From: Pegea sp. RAD2-039
Taxonomy: Eukaryota > Chordata > Thaliacea > Salpida > Salpidae
NCBI GenBank assembly: GCA_034620365.1
Contig: JAQGEQ010000124.1
Span: 186,001 to 250,000 of the forward strand
Direction: 5' to 3'
DNA: 64,000 nt
Shown: piece by piece, positions 46,971-58,486 of the stretch
Layout: each line of letters begins with the position of its first letter
Numbering within the stretch: the first letter of the stretch is position 1
Made by a program: the position numbers and the translations under genes
Notes under the pieces: generated by a model
Databases searched by the model: none
The model's input: only the letters and a program-made list of their open reading frames with translations
What the model was told of the DNA's origin: nothing

Positions 46971-47711
46971 ATGAAGCTTTGTAAAGATGTTTTTGAGACA
47001 GATGGCTTGATTGTAAGAATAGTTGATGCTAAGAAGCGCTTAAAAGATTCTGTTGATTATTGTCAGCAGTTTGGTGAACAGCTAGCTCCAATCAACAATT
47101 GGAAGAGATTAAATGATACTTTGGATCATTTGGAAAACTGTTATGTTCGTATTGCTCATAATATTAAAGAACTCCATAATAGAAGTATTTTTTGTTACCG
47201 AATCGGTTTTCAAAATAACAACGGAACTGGTTCTTGGAGTGATGGAACCATAATTGAACCAAAAGAACAAACAGATTTGTTTTCTGGTGGTGAAGTTTCT
47301 GTAGATGGAAATATCTTTTACATTTCAAAAGAAAACTTTAAGGGAATTGAGAGTGACCCTTCTTATAATTTCATTTATCAATATTCATTTTTATGCTCCA
47401 AAAACAAACCAATGTCAACAATAACGAAATTTGATGATACAGCTCTATATGGCTTTTCAAGATTGCCTTTATTAACTGGTATTTTGATTGGAGTTGTTTT
47501 ATTATTGCTTTTAATTGGTTTCCTTGTTTATAAATTTGTAGAAAAGAATGAAAAAAATGTTTATAATGTTGTAATGAAACACAATCAACAAACTAAGTTA
47601 GAAGCTGATGAAAGTGAAGTTGTTGCTACAAATATATATGATGAAGATCATTATCTTATAAGCAATAAAGTGAGATTTGTAAAATCTCTGTTGATCAACG
47701 CGAGAAAGTGA
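46971..47711 (+). CDS. CTLD transmembrane protein
   Basis: 246 residues, subfamily 2. CTLD 1-144: M-K-L-C, C-Q-Q-F-G (Cys31), Cys57, an additional Cys75 just before Y-R-I-G-F, G-S-W-S-D-G-T 87-93, F-L-C-S-K 140-144. Short stalk, membrane span about 167-187, K-F-V-E-K-N-E-K. The tail of about 55 residues has I-Y-D-E-D-H-Y-L-I at about 222-230 and no ITAM-like pair. An in-frame stop upstream fixes the start. Confidence 0.8.
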   Translation: MKLCKDVFETDGLIVRIVDAKKRLKDSVDYCQQFGEQLAPINNWKRLNDTLDHLENCYVRIAHNIKELHNRSIFCYRIGFQNNNGTGSWSDGTIIEPKEQTDLFSGGEVSVDGNIFYISKENFKGIESDPSYNFIYQYSFLCSKNKPMSTITKFDDTALYGFSRLPLLTGILIGVVLLLLLIGFLVYKFVEKNEKNVYNVVMKHNQQTKLEADESEVVATNIYDEDHYLISNKVRFVKSLLINARK

Positions 47712-50700
47712 AGATTGAAGATGCTTATGAACAAATTAGTTGAAGATTTCATCTAAAGATATATTTACAAATTTTCTTTATTACTTTTCAGGAAAATGAA
47801 TTAAATTTGATAAAAACATTTAATATTTAACTGACTTCCAACAACAATAATTATTATTCAATTATCTCTTATAATTCTTCAGATCTGAATATTTAAACCT
47901 ATTTGCTGTATGCTAAGCAAATCAATATTATATAAAACTTCAATTTCAACTCTTTTCTTTTACTTGTTGATTTCGTCACTTTCTCAAAAAAAGAGTTTTT
48001 GTTCGAATATAACTCGAATTCTTTTAAACTTATCGATAAGGAAGATGTGGTCTTTACAGCTTCTTTAACAGGATTTTACAGATATGATATCAAGAAACTG
48101 AAGCACTTAAAAAATCTTTCATTTATTTATTTATTTTGTAAATTAATTCAATTCTTTTAAATATTAATTTTTTAATCGAGTATTTATTGAATTTAGATTC
48201 AAAAATAAATAAAAAAGAAACAAATTGATATGAAGAAATCAATCAAAGAAAACTTTTATAAAACTAATTATAAATCTTACTAATGAAGCATCTTTCTTCT
48301 AAGATGCTAGAATAACAAATAATTTAAGATTTAGAAATTGAATTTGAAATTCTTGCTACAAATTTATTAAAGGAAACTTTAATTCTTAAAAAGTTTTTTT
48401 TATAATTTGTTTATTTGTTTAATTAATTAACTTAAAAAATGAGTTAACAACTTAGACTTTGACAAAAATCTAAGTTTGAAAATACAATTTGTTACTTATC
48501 AAGAACAATCTCAAAATGTTCTCATGTTTATAATAATGTTTATATCATGATAATATTAAAAAAACTTTCATAAATAAAACTTTAAAATAACTTTTAGTTT
48601 TTTTCACACATACTTTTAAAGTAAATACGGTTACATGTAGGAAATTGTTAACAAATTTGAGTTGTTTTTTAGGTAGTAGATACCCACTAATACAAATTGT
48701 TTAAAATGTTTCAATTAAAGATACTTTTAAACATAAAGACATTATAAAAAGGAAAAAAACTTTATTTAAAGGAATACAGAAATTTTTGGTTTGCGAATAT
48801 TACAAATTAGAGTATTGTTTTTAGTTTACTTTTTACTTTTTACAAAGTATAAGAAAACATAATATACATGAAAAACAGAAGTTGAAATAAAGCTTGTTAA
48901 TTGCACAAAATATTCATTTAATTTATTACTGACTCCAATACTAAACAAGGCTTTATTTATAAAAGTATAAATTTATGTTTGGAAACATAAAATTCCATCT
49001 AAAACTACAATGCTTGTAATGTACTCTCAAATAATTGTAATAATTTTGTTCAGAGATTTTTGCAATAAGAATCAAAGTACTACTACTAATAATAATTTGA
49101 TAATAATATGATAATCTAATATTCAAAGTAATAATAAAAATTTACTAAAAACCAAAAAATAACATTTCAAATATTTTTATTTTAAATATAATTCGCAAAC
49201 ATTATTTGTATTTTGAGATTCAGATAAAAATATTAGATATAAAAACAGATTTTTCAAATTAATAAAAATCATTCGTAAAAAATGATATGAAAATGAAATT
49301 TTGATTTTTTAATTCGTAAAATTTTACATTTTTATTTAAACATTTTCAAATTTTATTTTATTTATATTTTATATAGAAACTGAAGACTAGGTCTGAAAAT
49401 TAAGATTTAAAGTTATTTTCGTTGTATGTTAAAACATTTAACTTTAAAATCAATTTCAAGTTAATACTACTTTCTATAAGAAAACAAAAAACTAAACGAA
49501 CGTCTACAAATGGAAAATAATTTCTTATTAAATAAAAACTTAATATTTGCAATTAAAGTAATTAATTTTCATATAATGTAAGCAAGTGATTAAAATATTA
49601 AATTTTATAAGTTTACTTATATATCTATTGTCAGTAATGTTTACTAGAAATATTTAATAAAAACTTAACATTTTTATTTAGTTTTATGACCATTTAAAAG
49701 TGATAAAGATTTTAAAAGGATATAATAATTGACTTGTTCAGTATTTTTTATGAAAATTTGGTTTAGTTTGTTTTGTTGAAATATTTTTCATGATTGAATG
49801 TTTTAAGAAAGTGAAAACTTAACAGACAGTCCTTTGTTTTAATTTCTAGACCAATAGGAAAGGTTATAAAAAATAAAAAGATTTGATCTTTCACTTGGAA
49901 ATAATTAAAACATTTAACTGAAAAACAAAAAGTTACAGTTTTAACAACAAAATTTAAAATTTTGAAATTTCTTTTACAATCATTACTAGATTTCATGAAA
50001 GTTTTCTCGAACATTCTATACTACTTTCAAAATCGTTTATTTCGTTCGAGGGTTTATCAGACAGATGTTTGATATAGTTACTTAAAAAAATACTTTTCTA
50101 AGAAAAACTTTATTGAAAAATATAATAATTTCAAGTTTTTTAGGCGTGTTTCATAAGATCGTTATTATTTAATATTTTTTAATGTAATCATTAGATTATT
50201 ACATAAAAATTAAATTTTAAATTGAAATAATATTTATAAAGTTAGTTTGATAATTGCAAGAAGTTGAATATATTATGAAAAACTTCTTTTAAATAAAATT
50301 CCAAATGAAATATTTTATTTTTCACACATATATGAGATAATATACCTTTAGATGTTTTTTTAATTCTACTTTCTGTTACCTTATATATGTTGTTATGTAT
50401 TTTTGTTATTTTATAATTGTTACTATAGTCATTTTTTTATATTTGATATAATAAATTGTAAAGTTTTGAATTACATTTATTTAACACTTGATTAAATCTT
50501 TCAATGACCTTTATTAAAGTGCTTATATTTAATAAATTGAAATAAACATTGTACCATTTTGTAGTCAGCATTAAAAAATGATAACTTTCCACTTGAAGTA
50601 ACTTCTATCTTTCAGAAATTTCTTAAATTAATTAAAATTTATTTTCATCTCATATAGTATTGTTTATTGAGTTCTTTAAACTTTATATAGTTGTAGCTTG

Positions 50701-51033
50701 AATATTGTTGTCTATAAAAGTAAAAATCTGACAAAAGCATAAAAAAATAGTTTAGAAATCAAAACTTTACAAATATTTCATTTCAATTAAATATAAAATG
50801 AAATAATTAAGTCATCTAAAGGAACTTTATTTTATTGACGAAATTTATCCCATTATTGTTTTGATTTTCGAACAAATATTTTATTATGAAATAAAGTTTG
50901 AAGTTTTTACTTTTTTTGATTAAATTTTATAGAATTTTGAAGTGACATAAATTGATTTTGTGTTTTTGAATTTATTCAAATTTTTAATTTCGTTTACAGA
51001 TCATTAATTTAAAAAAATAATCTTATCTGTAAC
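47712..51033. other. AT-rich intergenic DNA
   Basis: About 3.3 kb. No coding region seen. A splice acceptor (TCGTTTACAG) ends at about 51000, with an in-frame TAA between it and the ATG at 51034. Confidence 0.4.
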
Positions 51034-51903
51034 ATGGACACTTGTAAGTATCATTATGAGTCAGATGGCTTGCTTCTTCGGGTCGTCGATTCTAAAAAGA
51101 ATTGGAAGGATTCTGTTGATTATTGTCAGCAGTTTGGTGAAGAGCTAGCTCCGATCAATAATCAGAAGAGATTAAATGATACTTTGGATCATTTGGATAA
51201 TTGCTACAAGACTGATGCTCATGGTATTCGAACTTTTGAAGTTGAAAAACGAATGGAGAATAAGTTTAGAGTTGGGCTTAATTTCCAAAATGGAATTGGT
51301 TCTTGGAGTGATGGATCACCACTGGATGTTGATGAGCAAAAATCTTTGTTTGAAAATGGCGTACTTCCTTCATCCGATGGAAATACTTTTTTTATACAAA
51401 AAAATGAATTTCACGGAGTTCGATTTAAACCAACTTATAATGATGATTCTGATCTTCCATTTCTCTGCTCTAAGAGTAAACCAGCTCCTACAACTACAAC
51501 TGAGCCAGTATCAACAACTGAGTCTTTGAAGACTTTTGAAATAACAACTAGATATGAATCAGCAAATAGTGGAGCTAACATGTTATCGACAATAGCATTC
51601 TCACCAACTTTACTGTTTATTTTATCGTTAGGATTTGTTGTTTTGGTCGCAATTCTGCTATTTTTTGTTTTCAAGCTTTATGAGAAAAACAAGAAATACA
51701 AACAGGCCAAAAAGCATTTTGTTGCTATGGAACATGAAGCTATTAACCAGAAGCAATCTGAAGACAAGGATGGTTGCTATGTTACTGTTGATTTTAAAGC
51801 TGAACAACAATCACAATTATCTATTAAACCAGCAAATGAAAATCGCTGTTCGCTCATCATAGCTCCAGAAGAAGATCATCAAACATTCACAGATTCTTCT
51901 TAA
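51034..51903 (+). CDS. CTLD transmembrane protein
   Basis: 289 residues, subfamily 2. CTLD 1-147: M-D-T-C, C-Q-Q-F-G (Cys31), Cys57, F-R-V-G-L 78-82, G-S-W-S-D-G-S 89-95, F-L-C-S-K 143-147. Thr-rich stalk (150-172), membrane span about 192-213, K-L-Y-E-K-N-K-K. The tail has C-Y249-V-T-V, aligned with the first ITAM-like tyrosine of the 59771 group, but the second tyrosine is missing. A tail with a single motif may signal differently or not at all. Confidence 0.82.
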   Translation: MDTCKYHYESDGLLLRVVDSKKNWKDSVDYCQQFGEELAPINNQKRLNDTLDHLDNCYKTDAHGIRTFEVEKRMENKFRVGLNFQNGIGSWSDGSPLDVDEQKSLFENGVLPSSDGNTFFIQKNEFHGVRFKPTYNDDSDLPFLCSKSKPAPTTTTEPVSTTESLKTFEITTRYESANSGANMLSTIAFSPTLLFILSLGFVVLVAILLFFVFKLYEKNKKYKQAKKHFVAMEHEAINQKQSEDKDGCYVTVDFKAEQQSQLSIKPANENRCSLIIAPEEDHQTFTDSS

Positions 51904-52504
51904 GTTTTTTCAAAAGAAGAATGAAGTTGGAAATATATCAGTTTCACTACAAACTTATCACCTTGATTATACTAACTTGAATAATAACAAGCTGATAAGA
52001 AGCTATCTATTTTCTCTTATTGTTGACAAATTTATAAAAATAATTGTTTTAATTTTCTAAAGTAATTGAATTTATTTACTTTTATAAACAGTCACGTGTT
52101 TAGTATAAAAGCAATTTATCTTGATAGGATTTTTTTGTGAATACAGAATTAATGAGCTTCTTTTGAACAATCTTAAAAGATGAAGTCTTTTTTAATTAAC
52201 TTTTTTTTGCAAAGTTTAAATGAAATAAATGATTTGAAATTTTATCTAAAGAGCTGATAACATTTGAAAGATAATTTTTTTTTTAGTTTTATAATGAAGT
52301 GATTTTTGAAAAGTTTTGTTTCTATACTTTTAACAACAAAAGTAGTCTCAACTAATTTCAACCTTCTATTTTCATATTGAATCAAATGTTTCATCTGATA
52401 TTCATTTGAAATTAAAATAAAATAATAAAAAGTCTGACATCTATTAAAACGCATCGAGAAATAGAAAAAAATCTGTTAGCTCTTCATCTCACAACTTCTG
52501 AAGA
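51904..52504. other. 3' region of CTLD gene 51034
   Basis: AT-rich, no gene seen. Confidence 0.4.
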
Positions 52505-52595
52505 TTATTTATTTATTTTATTTATGTATATAAATGCGAAGGAGGGTGCCTAAAGAGAGCACATCTCACTAACACACATTCTCACGAGTTTTTTA
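52505..52595 (-). mobile_element. LINE 3' UTR fragment
   Basis: Contains GAAGGAGGGTGCCTAAAGAG and the adjoining AACACACATTCTCAC, as in the 3' UTR of the LINE at 6985. Only the last 90 bp or so is present, after a TTTATT-rich tail. It abuts the tRNA-like segment at 52620. Confidence 0.75.
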
Positions 52596-52614
52596 TGGTT
52601 TTTCTCAGGAGTTT

Positions 52615-52695
52615 TATATGTTTCCACCTGGGGTCGAACCCGGTACTTCCTAGCTAGAAGGTAGATGTAGTAACCGCTTCGCCACTAAGTAGGAC
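52615..52695 (-). mobile_element. tRNA-like SINE head
   Basis: On the minus strand an A-box-like TAGTGGCGAAGCGGTTA is followed by a strong B box, GGGTTCGACCCC, and ends GGTGGAAAC like the heads at 12697 and 6728. Its length (about 74 nt) is that of a tRNA, but the 5' end does not pair well with the 3' end. A SINE head, perhaps mobilised by the adjacent LINE 3' end, is the better reading. Confidence 0.5.
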
Positions 52696-53002
52696 TTATC
52701 TATTATATAGAAGTAAGATTTAAACTTATCAGGTAGATCTTCTATAAAGATTTCGACATCGGATCTTTCGATTAGCATCTAAAGATTCAGATTTTTTGAA
52801 GATTCTAACTACATGATTCGCTTATGTATCAACTCTCTTCAAAGTTTCAAATTCAAAATTAGTTTGAAAATATTTCAACATTTTCTTTAATTCATTTCAC
52901 AATTACTCGAAAAAAGGCTTCAAATAATAAAACGAAAATAAATTGAATTTATAGAATGTGATTCGGTTGCTATAGCAACTAATAAATGACGTCACTACGA
53001 CG

Positions 53003-54457
53003 CTATTTATTCTTCAAGTAACTGGCTGGTACGTAACCCATTTCACCATTCTTTACATTCTTAACTCGGATCCAGCCAGAGCTTGCCTGTTGGGCATCTA
53101 CGCGTCGATGACGTCATCAACAGTTAATGTGACGTCACAGTACACTTACCTGAAAGATTTTCAAAAACGTCACCGGTTCTAAAACTGAGTTGTTTTGGGT
53201 CTGTGGACCGATACGAATGGATAGCGACCAGTGAAAAAGGTCCAGAAGTATTTGACGCCATCATTGACCGAACCAGGACTGGACCACCAATAGCAATCAG
53301 AAGATAGATGAAAAGTGGCCACTGGGTGACGTTGTTTGTTGCTGAGTTCTGTAGATAATCAAAAATAATGACGTCATCAAAAACGTCGGTTGTCATAGCA
53401 ACCTCAGACCAAGCATCATCAAGTTGACTACGCTTGAAGATGCGTCGCCATAGAAACCTGAGAAACCTGTCGATAGATGGCGTGTTAGAGTCGGATTGAT
53501 GACGTCACCAGTGAAAAAGACTCACTTGATGAAGGAAAGGTGATGAAGAGTCAGAGAGAGCTGAGAAAAATGCTCTATGACGTCATAGATTGCGCGAATC
53601 GACGAATATAGTGCCCCTAAAGTTGATTGTAGCATGTTGGAGAACTATAAAAACAATGACGTCAATGGTAGTTGATGACGTCATTAGCAAGTTGATGACG
53701 TCATTACTTACCGATGTGAAAGCATGTACGATGTTTTCTATCGCGGTGAACGTAGCTGGATTAAAAGTCGTCGGAAGCGATGAATTGAAGCGATTATCTG
53801 CAGAGTTGTGACGTCATAATGTGATGACGTCATAAGATGATGTCATTTGCTTACTGTAAGGAGATGAATATGAATTGTAGTTGTTGGTGTAAGGAGATGT
53901 CTGAAAAGAGAAATCAGGATGAGATGAAGATCAAAAATAGAACAAAGATCAATTTAGATGAAGATCAGTTTAGATGAAGATCAAATTAGATGAGATGAAG
54001 ATCAAATTAGATGAGATGAAGATCTAATTAGATAAGATGATAAATAACTAGAATGATAAGATGAAAGATTTTTTAAATATTAAGTTATTAAAAGATGTAG
54101 ATTTAAAAAAAGTTCGGAATTCCACAAAGATGAAGATTAGGATGAAGAAGAAGAAGATTTGCAAAAATCAAAATCATTAACTGTATTATAATACAACGAA
54201 GAACTTCCAACACCATATTTGTCATCCAAATGCTACAACAACAACCAATGAGAAACTAGAAACCAGTTACCATAGCAACTCACGTTTGTTGCGTACATGC
54301 TTGTCGGTAGCATGTTTGAAGAATACGGTGGTGTCATTGGAAGTCTGGGTGCTTGTGATAAAGGGGGTCCTAAGTAGTTTGATGGAGCCATTGGTGATAG
54401 TGGTGTTGATGATGATGAATGTAGGTCATTGAGGTTTTTTTCCCAAGGTTTTGACAT
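53003..54457 (-). CDS. PEX13: Peroxin 13 (peroxisomal import docking protein), six exons
   Basis: Exons (minus strand): 54284-54457, 53855-53900, 53712-53797, 53526-53644, 53150-53466, 53003-53097. They total 837 nt and 278 residues, with consistent phases and GT-AG introns of 383, 57, 67, 59 and 52 bp. Family marks: K-P-W-E near the start; a Tyr/Ser/Pro/Asn-rich N-terminus; I-E-N-I-V-H-A-F followed by a helix like PEX13's S-x-x-M-x-x-T-x-x-A-x-Y; W-P-L-F-I-Y-L-L-I-x-I-G-G-P membrane span; and a C-terminal SH3 domain (L-V-A-I-H-S-Y … L-S-F-R-T-G-D … G-W-I-R-V … G-Y-V-P-A-S-Y-L). PEX13 sits in the peroxisomal membrane and docks the PEX5 import receptor with PEX14. It is shorter than the vertebrate protein, ending just after the SH3. 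The four short introns each carry TGACGTCA or a near variant. It lies 153 bp downstream of VPS45 on the same strand. Confidence 0.93.
53901..54043. repeat. Degenerate GATGAAGATCAAATTA tandem repeat in PEX13 intron 1
   Basis: At about 53916-54042 a 13-20 bp unit around AGATGAGATGAAGATC recurs roughly seven times inside the first PEX13 intron. Simple-sequence expansion; no function suggested by the sequence. Confidence 0.7.
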
Positions 54458-54610
54458 TTGGAAAAGTTTCTAGATGGTTCTTGCTAAAACTGTATATTTA
54501 CAAAGTTAATGAAGCGTGTAATAAACGATGTGTTTAGTGAACCGTGAAAAGATGAATAAACAAGATTAGAAATAAGATTATTGCACTAAAAAGTGATTGA
54601 AACATTTTTA
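54458..54610 (-). other. Short VPS45-PEX13 intergenic spacer
   Basis: 153 bp between the VPS45 stop and the PEX13 ATG. On the minus strand it holds a candidate 3' acceptor (AAATATACAG) about 35 bases before the PEX13 ATG, and no canonical AATAAA (a CAATAA is present). The size and content would suit either an operon with trans-splicing or closely packed separate genes. Confidence 0.5.
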
Positions 54611-56218
54611 TCAGCTTCCAGTAAAGTCTAGAACTTCTTGTATGAATGTTCTGCTGTTATGAACAGTTGTTCCACCCAACACCACTTTTAAACCAACAGA
54701 ATTTGTTTCGTTAAAATTCTCAACGCAAGCAATCTCTTCATAAGTTGTTCCTCCAATCATAAACACGATGACGTCATTGGGTCGAGATGAAGTTGCCATG
54801 CCAACCGATGGATAGTCTACAGAGCGCAATTTATCTTCGGCCAATTTGTCAAGAATCCATTTTAGTTTTGGTTTGTGTTGTGTGTAAACATTTTCAACTC
54901 CATTTAGTTGAGTAAAAAGCCGTTTAGCAGCATGACGTAAATCGCGTTGTTGTGACGTCACCGCTGAGCGCGACGAGTCGTAACGCTTTAAAGCGTCGAC
55001 GATGACACGCGCGTTTGCGTAGTTGGATTTTTCAACGAAATCGTCACGTGACTGCGGATAGCGAAGCGCGTATAGTGCAGCCAACCGGAAAGCTTCATAT
55101 GACGTCATCTTTGGGTGACGAAATAGAGTTCGAAGTCGTTGTATGACGTCATTATGATCGGAATGTGTCACTAAATCTTGTTCTAATTCGGATATTTCTA
55201 ATAAATTATGCTTAGCAACCAATTTTGACATTTCGCTGACCAGCGTCACGTGCTTAGCAACCGTGCCTGACATTTTATTGAATTGTGGGTAATTTTCAAC
55301 GAAATTTTTCATATCGTCAATTGACTCAACAGCACGCGGTTTCATCTTCGCCGATTTTGCTTGAAAACTTTCCATCAGTTGCTTTATAGCTAAACCAATC
55401 TCACCAAAATTCCTCATCAAGTTTTCACGATAAAACTCATCATTCATCGTCGACAACACAAATTCTTCTCGAAGTAATGACGTCACTCGTCCATTTTTGA
55501 TACCAAACAACTCATGAGTCATCGCTTCATACGTCCATTGATTAAGTAAAGGAGTGATGACGTCATCACGTCGATCTAAGATCAGTAATAGCGTTGATGA
55601 CGTCAGAGAAGAAAATAAAGACGCTTCTCTATTAATCACGTGATTTATTGATTCAGCTAACCGCTTACAAGAATCTGATGTCACGTGATAACGGATTGTA
55701 GGGCGTTTGTTAATCGCTAAAATCGCGCTTATGACGCCATGAGTGCTTCTCGTTAAATTCTGCTGCCTCCATGTTTGGTTATAACAGCTGGTTGGAATGT
55801 TTAAAGTGAAATGGTATCGATCTAAAGGGTAGAAATCAGCAAAATATTCATTGATATCACAAACACATTCATGTTCATCACTTTCAGCCAATATCTTCAC
55901 ATCACTCTTAGTGATTGTATTACTAAAATAAAGATAATATTTTGAGAAACGAGGTCTTTTCAACTCATCTGATAAAATCTGAATATTTGTATTTGTTGGA
56001 CGAACAAACACTAGAGCTTTTACTTGCTGTACTATTTCGCTACCCATTGATTCGATACTTTCAAATAAATAAACTTCTTTTTGTAATATTTCAGATTGAG
56101 AGAACACCATACTAACAATACTGATGGTTTCAGAGTCCATTAAAAGAGCTTTCATACCAGGACCACTATTATCTATCATCTTTGTGATATAATTTTTAGT
56201 TGCTAGCATTACATTCAT
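54611..56218 (-). CDS. VPS45: Vacuolar protein sorting 45 (Sec1/Munc18 family)
   Basis: 535 residues in one exon. VPS45 binds syntaxin-type t-SNAREs (Tlg2/syntaxin-16) and controls SNARE assembly in endosome-to-trans-Golgi traffic. Hallmarks: N-terminal M-N-V-x-x-A-x-K-x-Y-I-x-K-M-I, S-G-P-G-M-K near 20, Q-S-E-I-L-Q-K-E-V-Y-L-F-E-S-I, a Y-F-S-N-x-I-x-K-S-D-V-K segment, I-L-D-R-R-D-D-x-I-T-P-L-L-N-Q-W-T-Y-x-A-M, K-M-S-G-T-V-x-K-H-V-T near 320, and C-terminal V-I-V-F-M-I-G-G-T-T-Y-E-E and L-G-G-T-T-V-H-N. I chose the Met at 56218 because it aligns with the family N-terminus; another in-frame Met lies at 56263. The gene is intron-free and contains several TGACGTCA sites within codons (for example near 55560 and 55590), which is unusual next to the intron-rich PEX13. 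Confidence 0.95.
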   Translation of the reverse strand: MNVMLATKNYITKMIDNSGPGMKALLMDSETISIVSMVFSQSEILQKEVYLFESIESMGSEIVQQVKALVFVRPTNTNIQILSDELKRPRFSKYYLYFSNTITKSDVKILAESDEHECVCDINEYFADFYPLDRYHFTLNIPTSCYNQTWRQQNLTRSTHGVISAILAINKRPTIRYHVTSDSCKRLAESINHVINREASLFSSLTSSTLLLILDRRDDVITPLLNQWTYEAMTHELFGIKNGRVTSLLREEFVLSTMNDEFYRENLMRNFGEIGLAIKQLMESFQAKSAKMKPRAVESIDDMKNFVENYPQFNKMSGTVAKHVTLVSEMSKLVAKHNLLEISELEQDLVTHSDHNDVIQRLRTLFRHPKMTSYEAFRLAALYALRYPQSRDDFVEKSNYANARVIVDALKRYDSSRSAVTSQQRDLRHAAKRLFTQLNGVENVYTQHKPKLKWILDKLAEDKLRSVDYPSVGMATSSRPNDVIVFMIGGTTYEEIACVENFNETNSVGLKVVLGGTTVHNSRTFIQEVLDFTGS

Positions 56219-56263
56219 GTTTGTAGATTGTGTTTGTGTCTCTGTTGAATAGAAAATATTCAT

Positions 56264-58274
56264 TAGTTCATCTCTTTTGATGTAAACATGATTTTTGATT
56301 CTGGGTTTCTTTATACAGGACAGAATATTTACAAAGAAAATAAGATTTGTTCAAATTCGATGTGATGAAAACCATTCAAAGTTTTTAATTAATCTTATAA
56401 ATGACAGAAAGTTGTGGGATCTCAAAAGATGTTCAAAGAGTCCACAGAAAATCTAAAGAAATCAGAAAATGTCCTGGAAGTCCGGAGCATGAGTAGAGAT
56501 CACTTTCAGCTATTAGCATGATTCTACAGAATGGTTGATAAGATTAGAAAATACTGAAGTAATCCAAAGAACAGGAAGCTTATAAGATGATTAGGGAGTA
56601 CAACTGTTCAGGTGGCTTACTGAATATAATCAGGGGACTCAGAGTATGTTTAGAGGATAAGAAAAGGTTTAAAGAAGCATACTTAGATGACTCAAAGATT
56701 TTGTTAATAAAAAGGATAGGCTCAGCAGAGTTATCAGCACCAAACATGAATAAAATGTTGAAATATGTTAGACTTTTTTAAGAGAAATAGAAGAAATAAA
56801 AGTTTATAATATATAAAGGGCAGTTTCAGAGGAGAACAGCTATGTGGGATGTGCCCTGAGTGATGATGTTATGAAAAACAAAACACATGCATAAGAAATA
56901 GAAGTAAAATGGAATAGAAAAAACCTTTATGGTTTCAAACACAATGTAATAAAGTAATAATTAAAGTTGTTTAATACATTAAAGTAATAATACAATGTAA
57001 TCAAGTTTAAGACTAAAGTCAAGCTAAAAATCTATTTTCATTAAAACAAAAATTTTAGTTATAAATTAAAACTTAAGATGGTTAAAACTAACAAGAATTT
57101 GCAATCAGATAAAATATGCAAATATTTAAAAGTAATTACAAATAAAAGGTTTTTTTTTAAATAGCAATTTTAAATAAAAGAAATCTTAAAAAAATTCTTT
57201 ATAAAAGAAAATATCTTAAGATTTATGTAAAGAATTAAACTTTGGAAGGTATAAGAAGATACACTAAAAAAACAAGTTAAAAAAAATACTTTTTATAAAA
57301 AATTGTTTTTATAATTGTTAAATCTTAACAACTATTAAGAATCTATTTAGAAAATAAAATGAAAAACTTCTATTTAAAAACAAATATATAAATAAACTTG
57401 AATAAGAGTTCAAAACAAGAAATATTTAATATAAAAATTTATGTAAAAAAAATGAAAATAAAAGAAATAAAACTTTAAAAAAATTATAATTTAATATTTT
57501 CAAAATAACCTTTAAAATAAAATTGGTTTAATTTAATTAGTTGATAAAATAAAAACAACCATTAGTTAATTATTAAAAATTTCAAAAACTTTATTTGCTT
57601 AAAAATCAGAATAAATTGAATTACTAAATGACTATTATATAAAAACTTTAAATTATTCTGTTTCAAAACAGTTTAATCTGCAAAAAAGGTAAATAATTAT
57701 TTCTAAAGTAATTATTGAACAGTGAATAAAAGAATAACTTATTTCATAAAATAAGCAAACGTTTTATTGTTAAATAAACATAGAAAAAAATTGATGCTAC
57801 TAAGCAAACCAATATAGAATTTTGTAAAAAAAAATACAAAACAATATCTAATAAACTACAACATAAATTTTTTTGAATAAAAACTAACAACAAAAGTACA
57901 GATTACAAACATCATATAAAACATTTCAGCAATATTAAGCATAAATTATTTGTAAATAAATGATTAAAATAAGACATTTTCACTCTAACAAACTTGACTT
58001 CAAAATATTATCAATTGGCAAAACTAAATATAAAAAAACAAAAGAAATAAATATAGATTAGCTTGCAATAGATCATAACTATAAAATTTTTCACAAATTA
58101 AAATTGAAACTATTTCTAACTTTATAAAATAAAATGAAAAACGAATAACAAATTACATTAAAACAATATAGATAAAAACTGAACAAACTGTAAGACTACT
58201 AACAAAATGGCTTTTGGCAGCTATTAATCTATCTATTTATTTATTACAATTATATATTTATACAACATCAGTTT
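56264..58274. other. Upstream region of VPS45 and AT-rich intergenic DNA
   Basis: The first 550 bp or so are richer in G+C and may hold the VPS45 promoter or untranslated exon; I cannot point to a specific element. From about 56880 on the sequence is very A-rich. No supported gene. Confidence 0.4.
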
Positions 58275-58486
58275 AAGTTATAAAATTCAAATTTCGCTAA
58301 GAAATTTGTTGAAATTTAAATAGTTTTTACAAAGCTTCTTTTTAAGTATTTTAAAGTTTAATTTTTGAATATCTTAAACAGAATTTAAACTTTTTATATT
58401 TAGAAGTATTTAAATTAGTTTTTACAAACAATTCCAATCTATATTTATTGTATTTGAAATGACTAAAAAATCTTAGCTTTAAAAGT

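Noticed and set aside
53590-53811. Plus-strand 73-codon open frame.
   Set aside because: It is antisense to PEX13 exons 3 and 4, which have a consistent spliced reading frame and family motifs.
56587-56781. Plus-strand 64-codon open frame upstream of VPS45.
   Set aside because: No recognisable motif, no splice or homology support; length is within chance.
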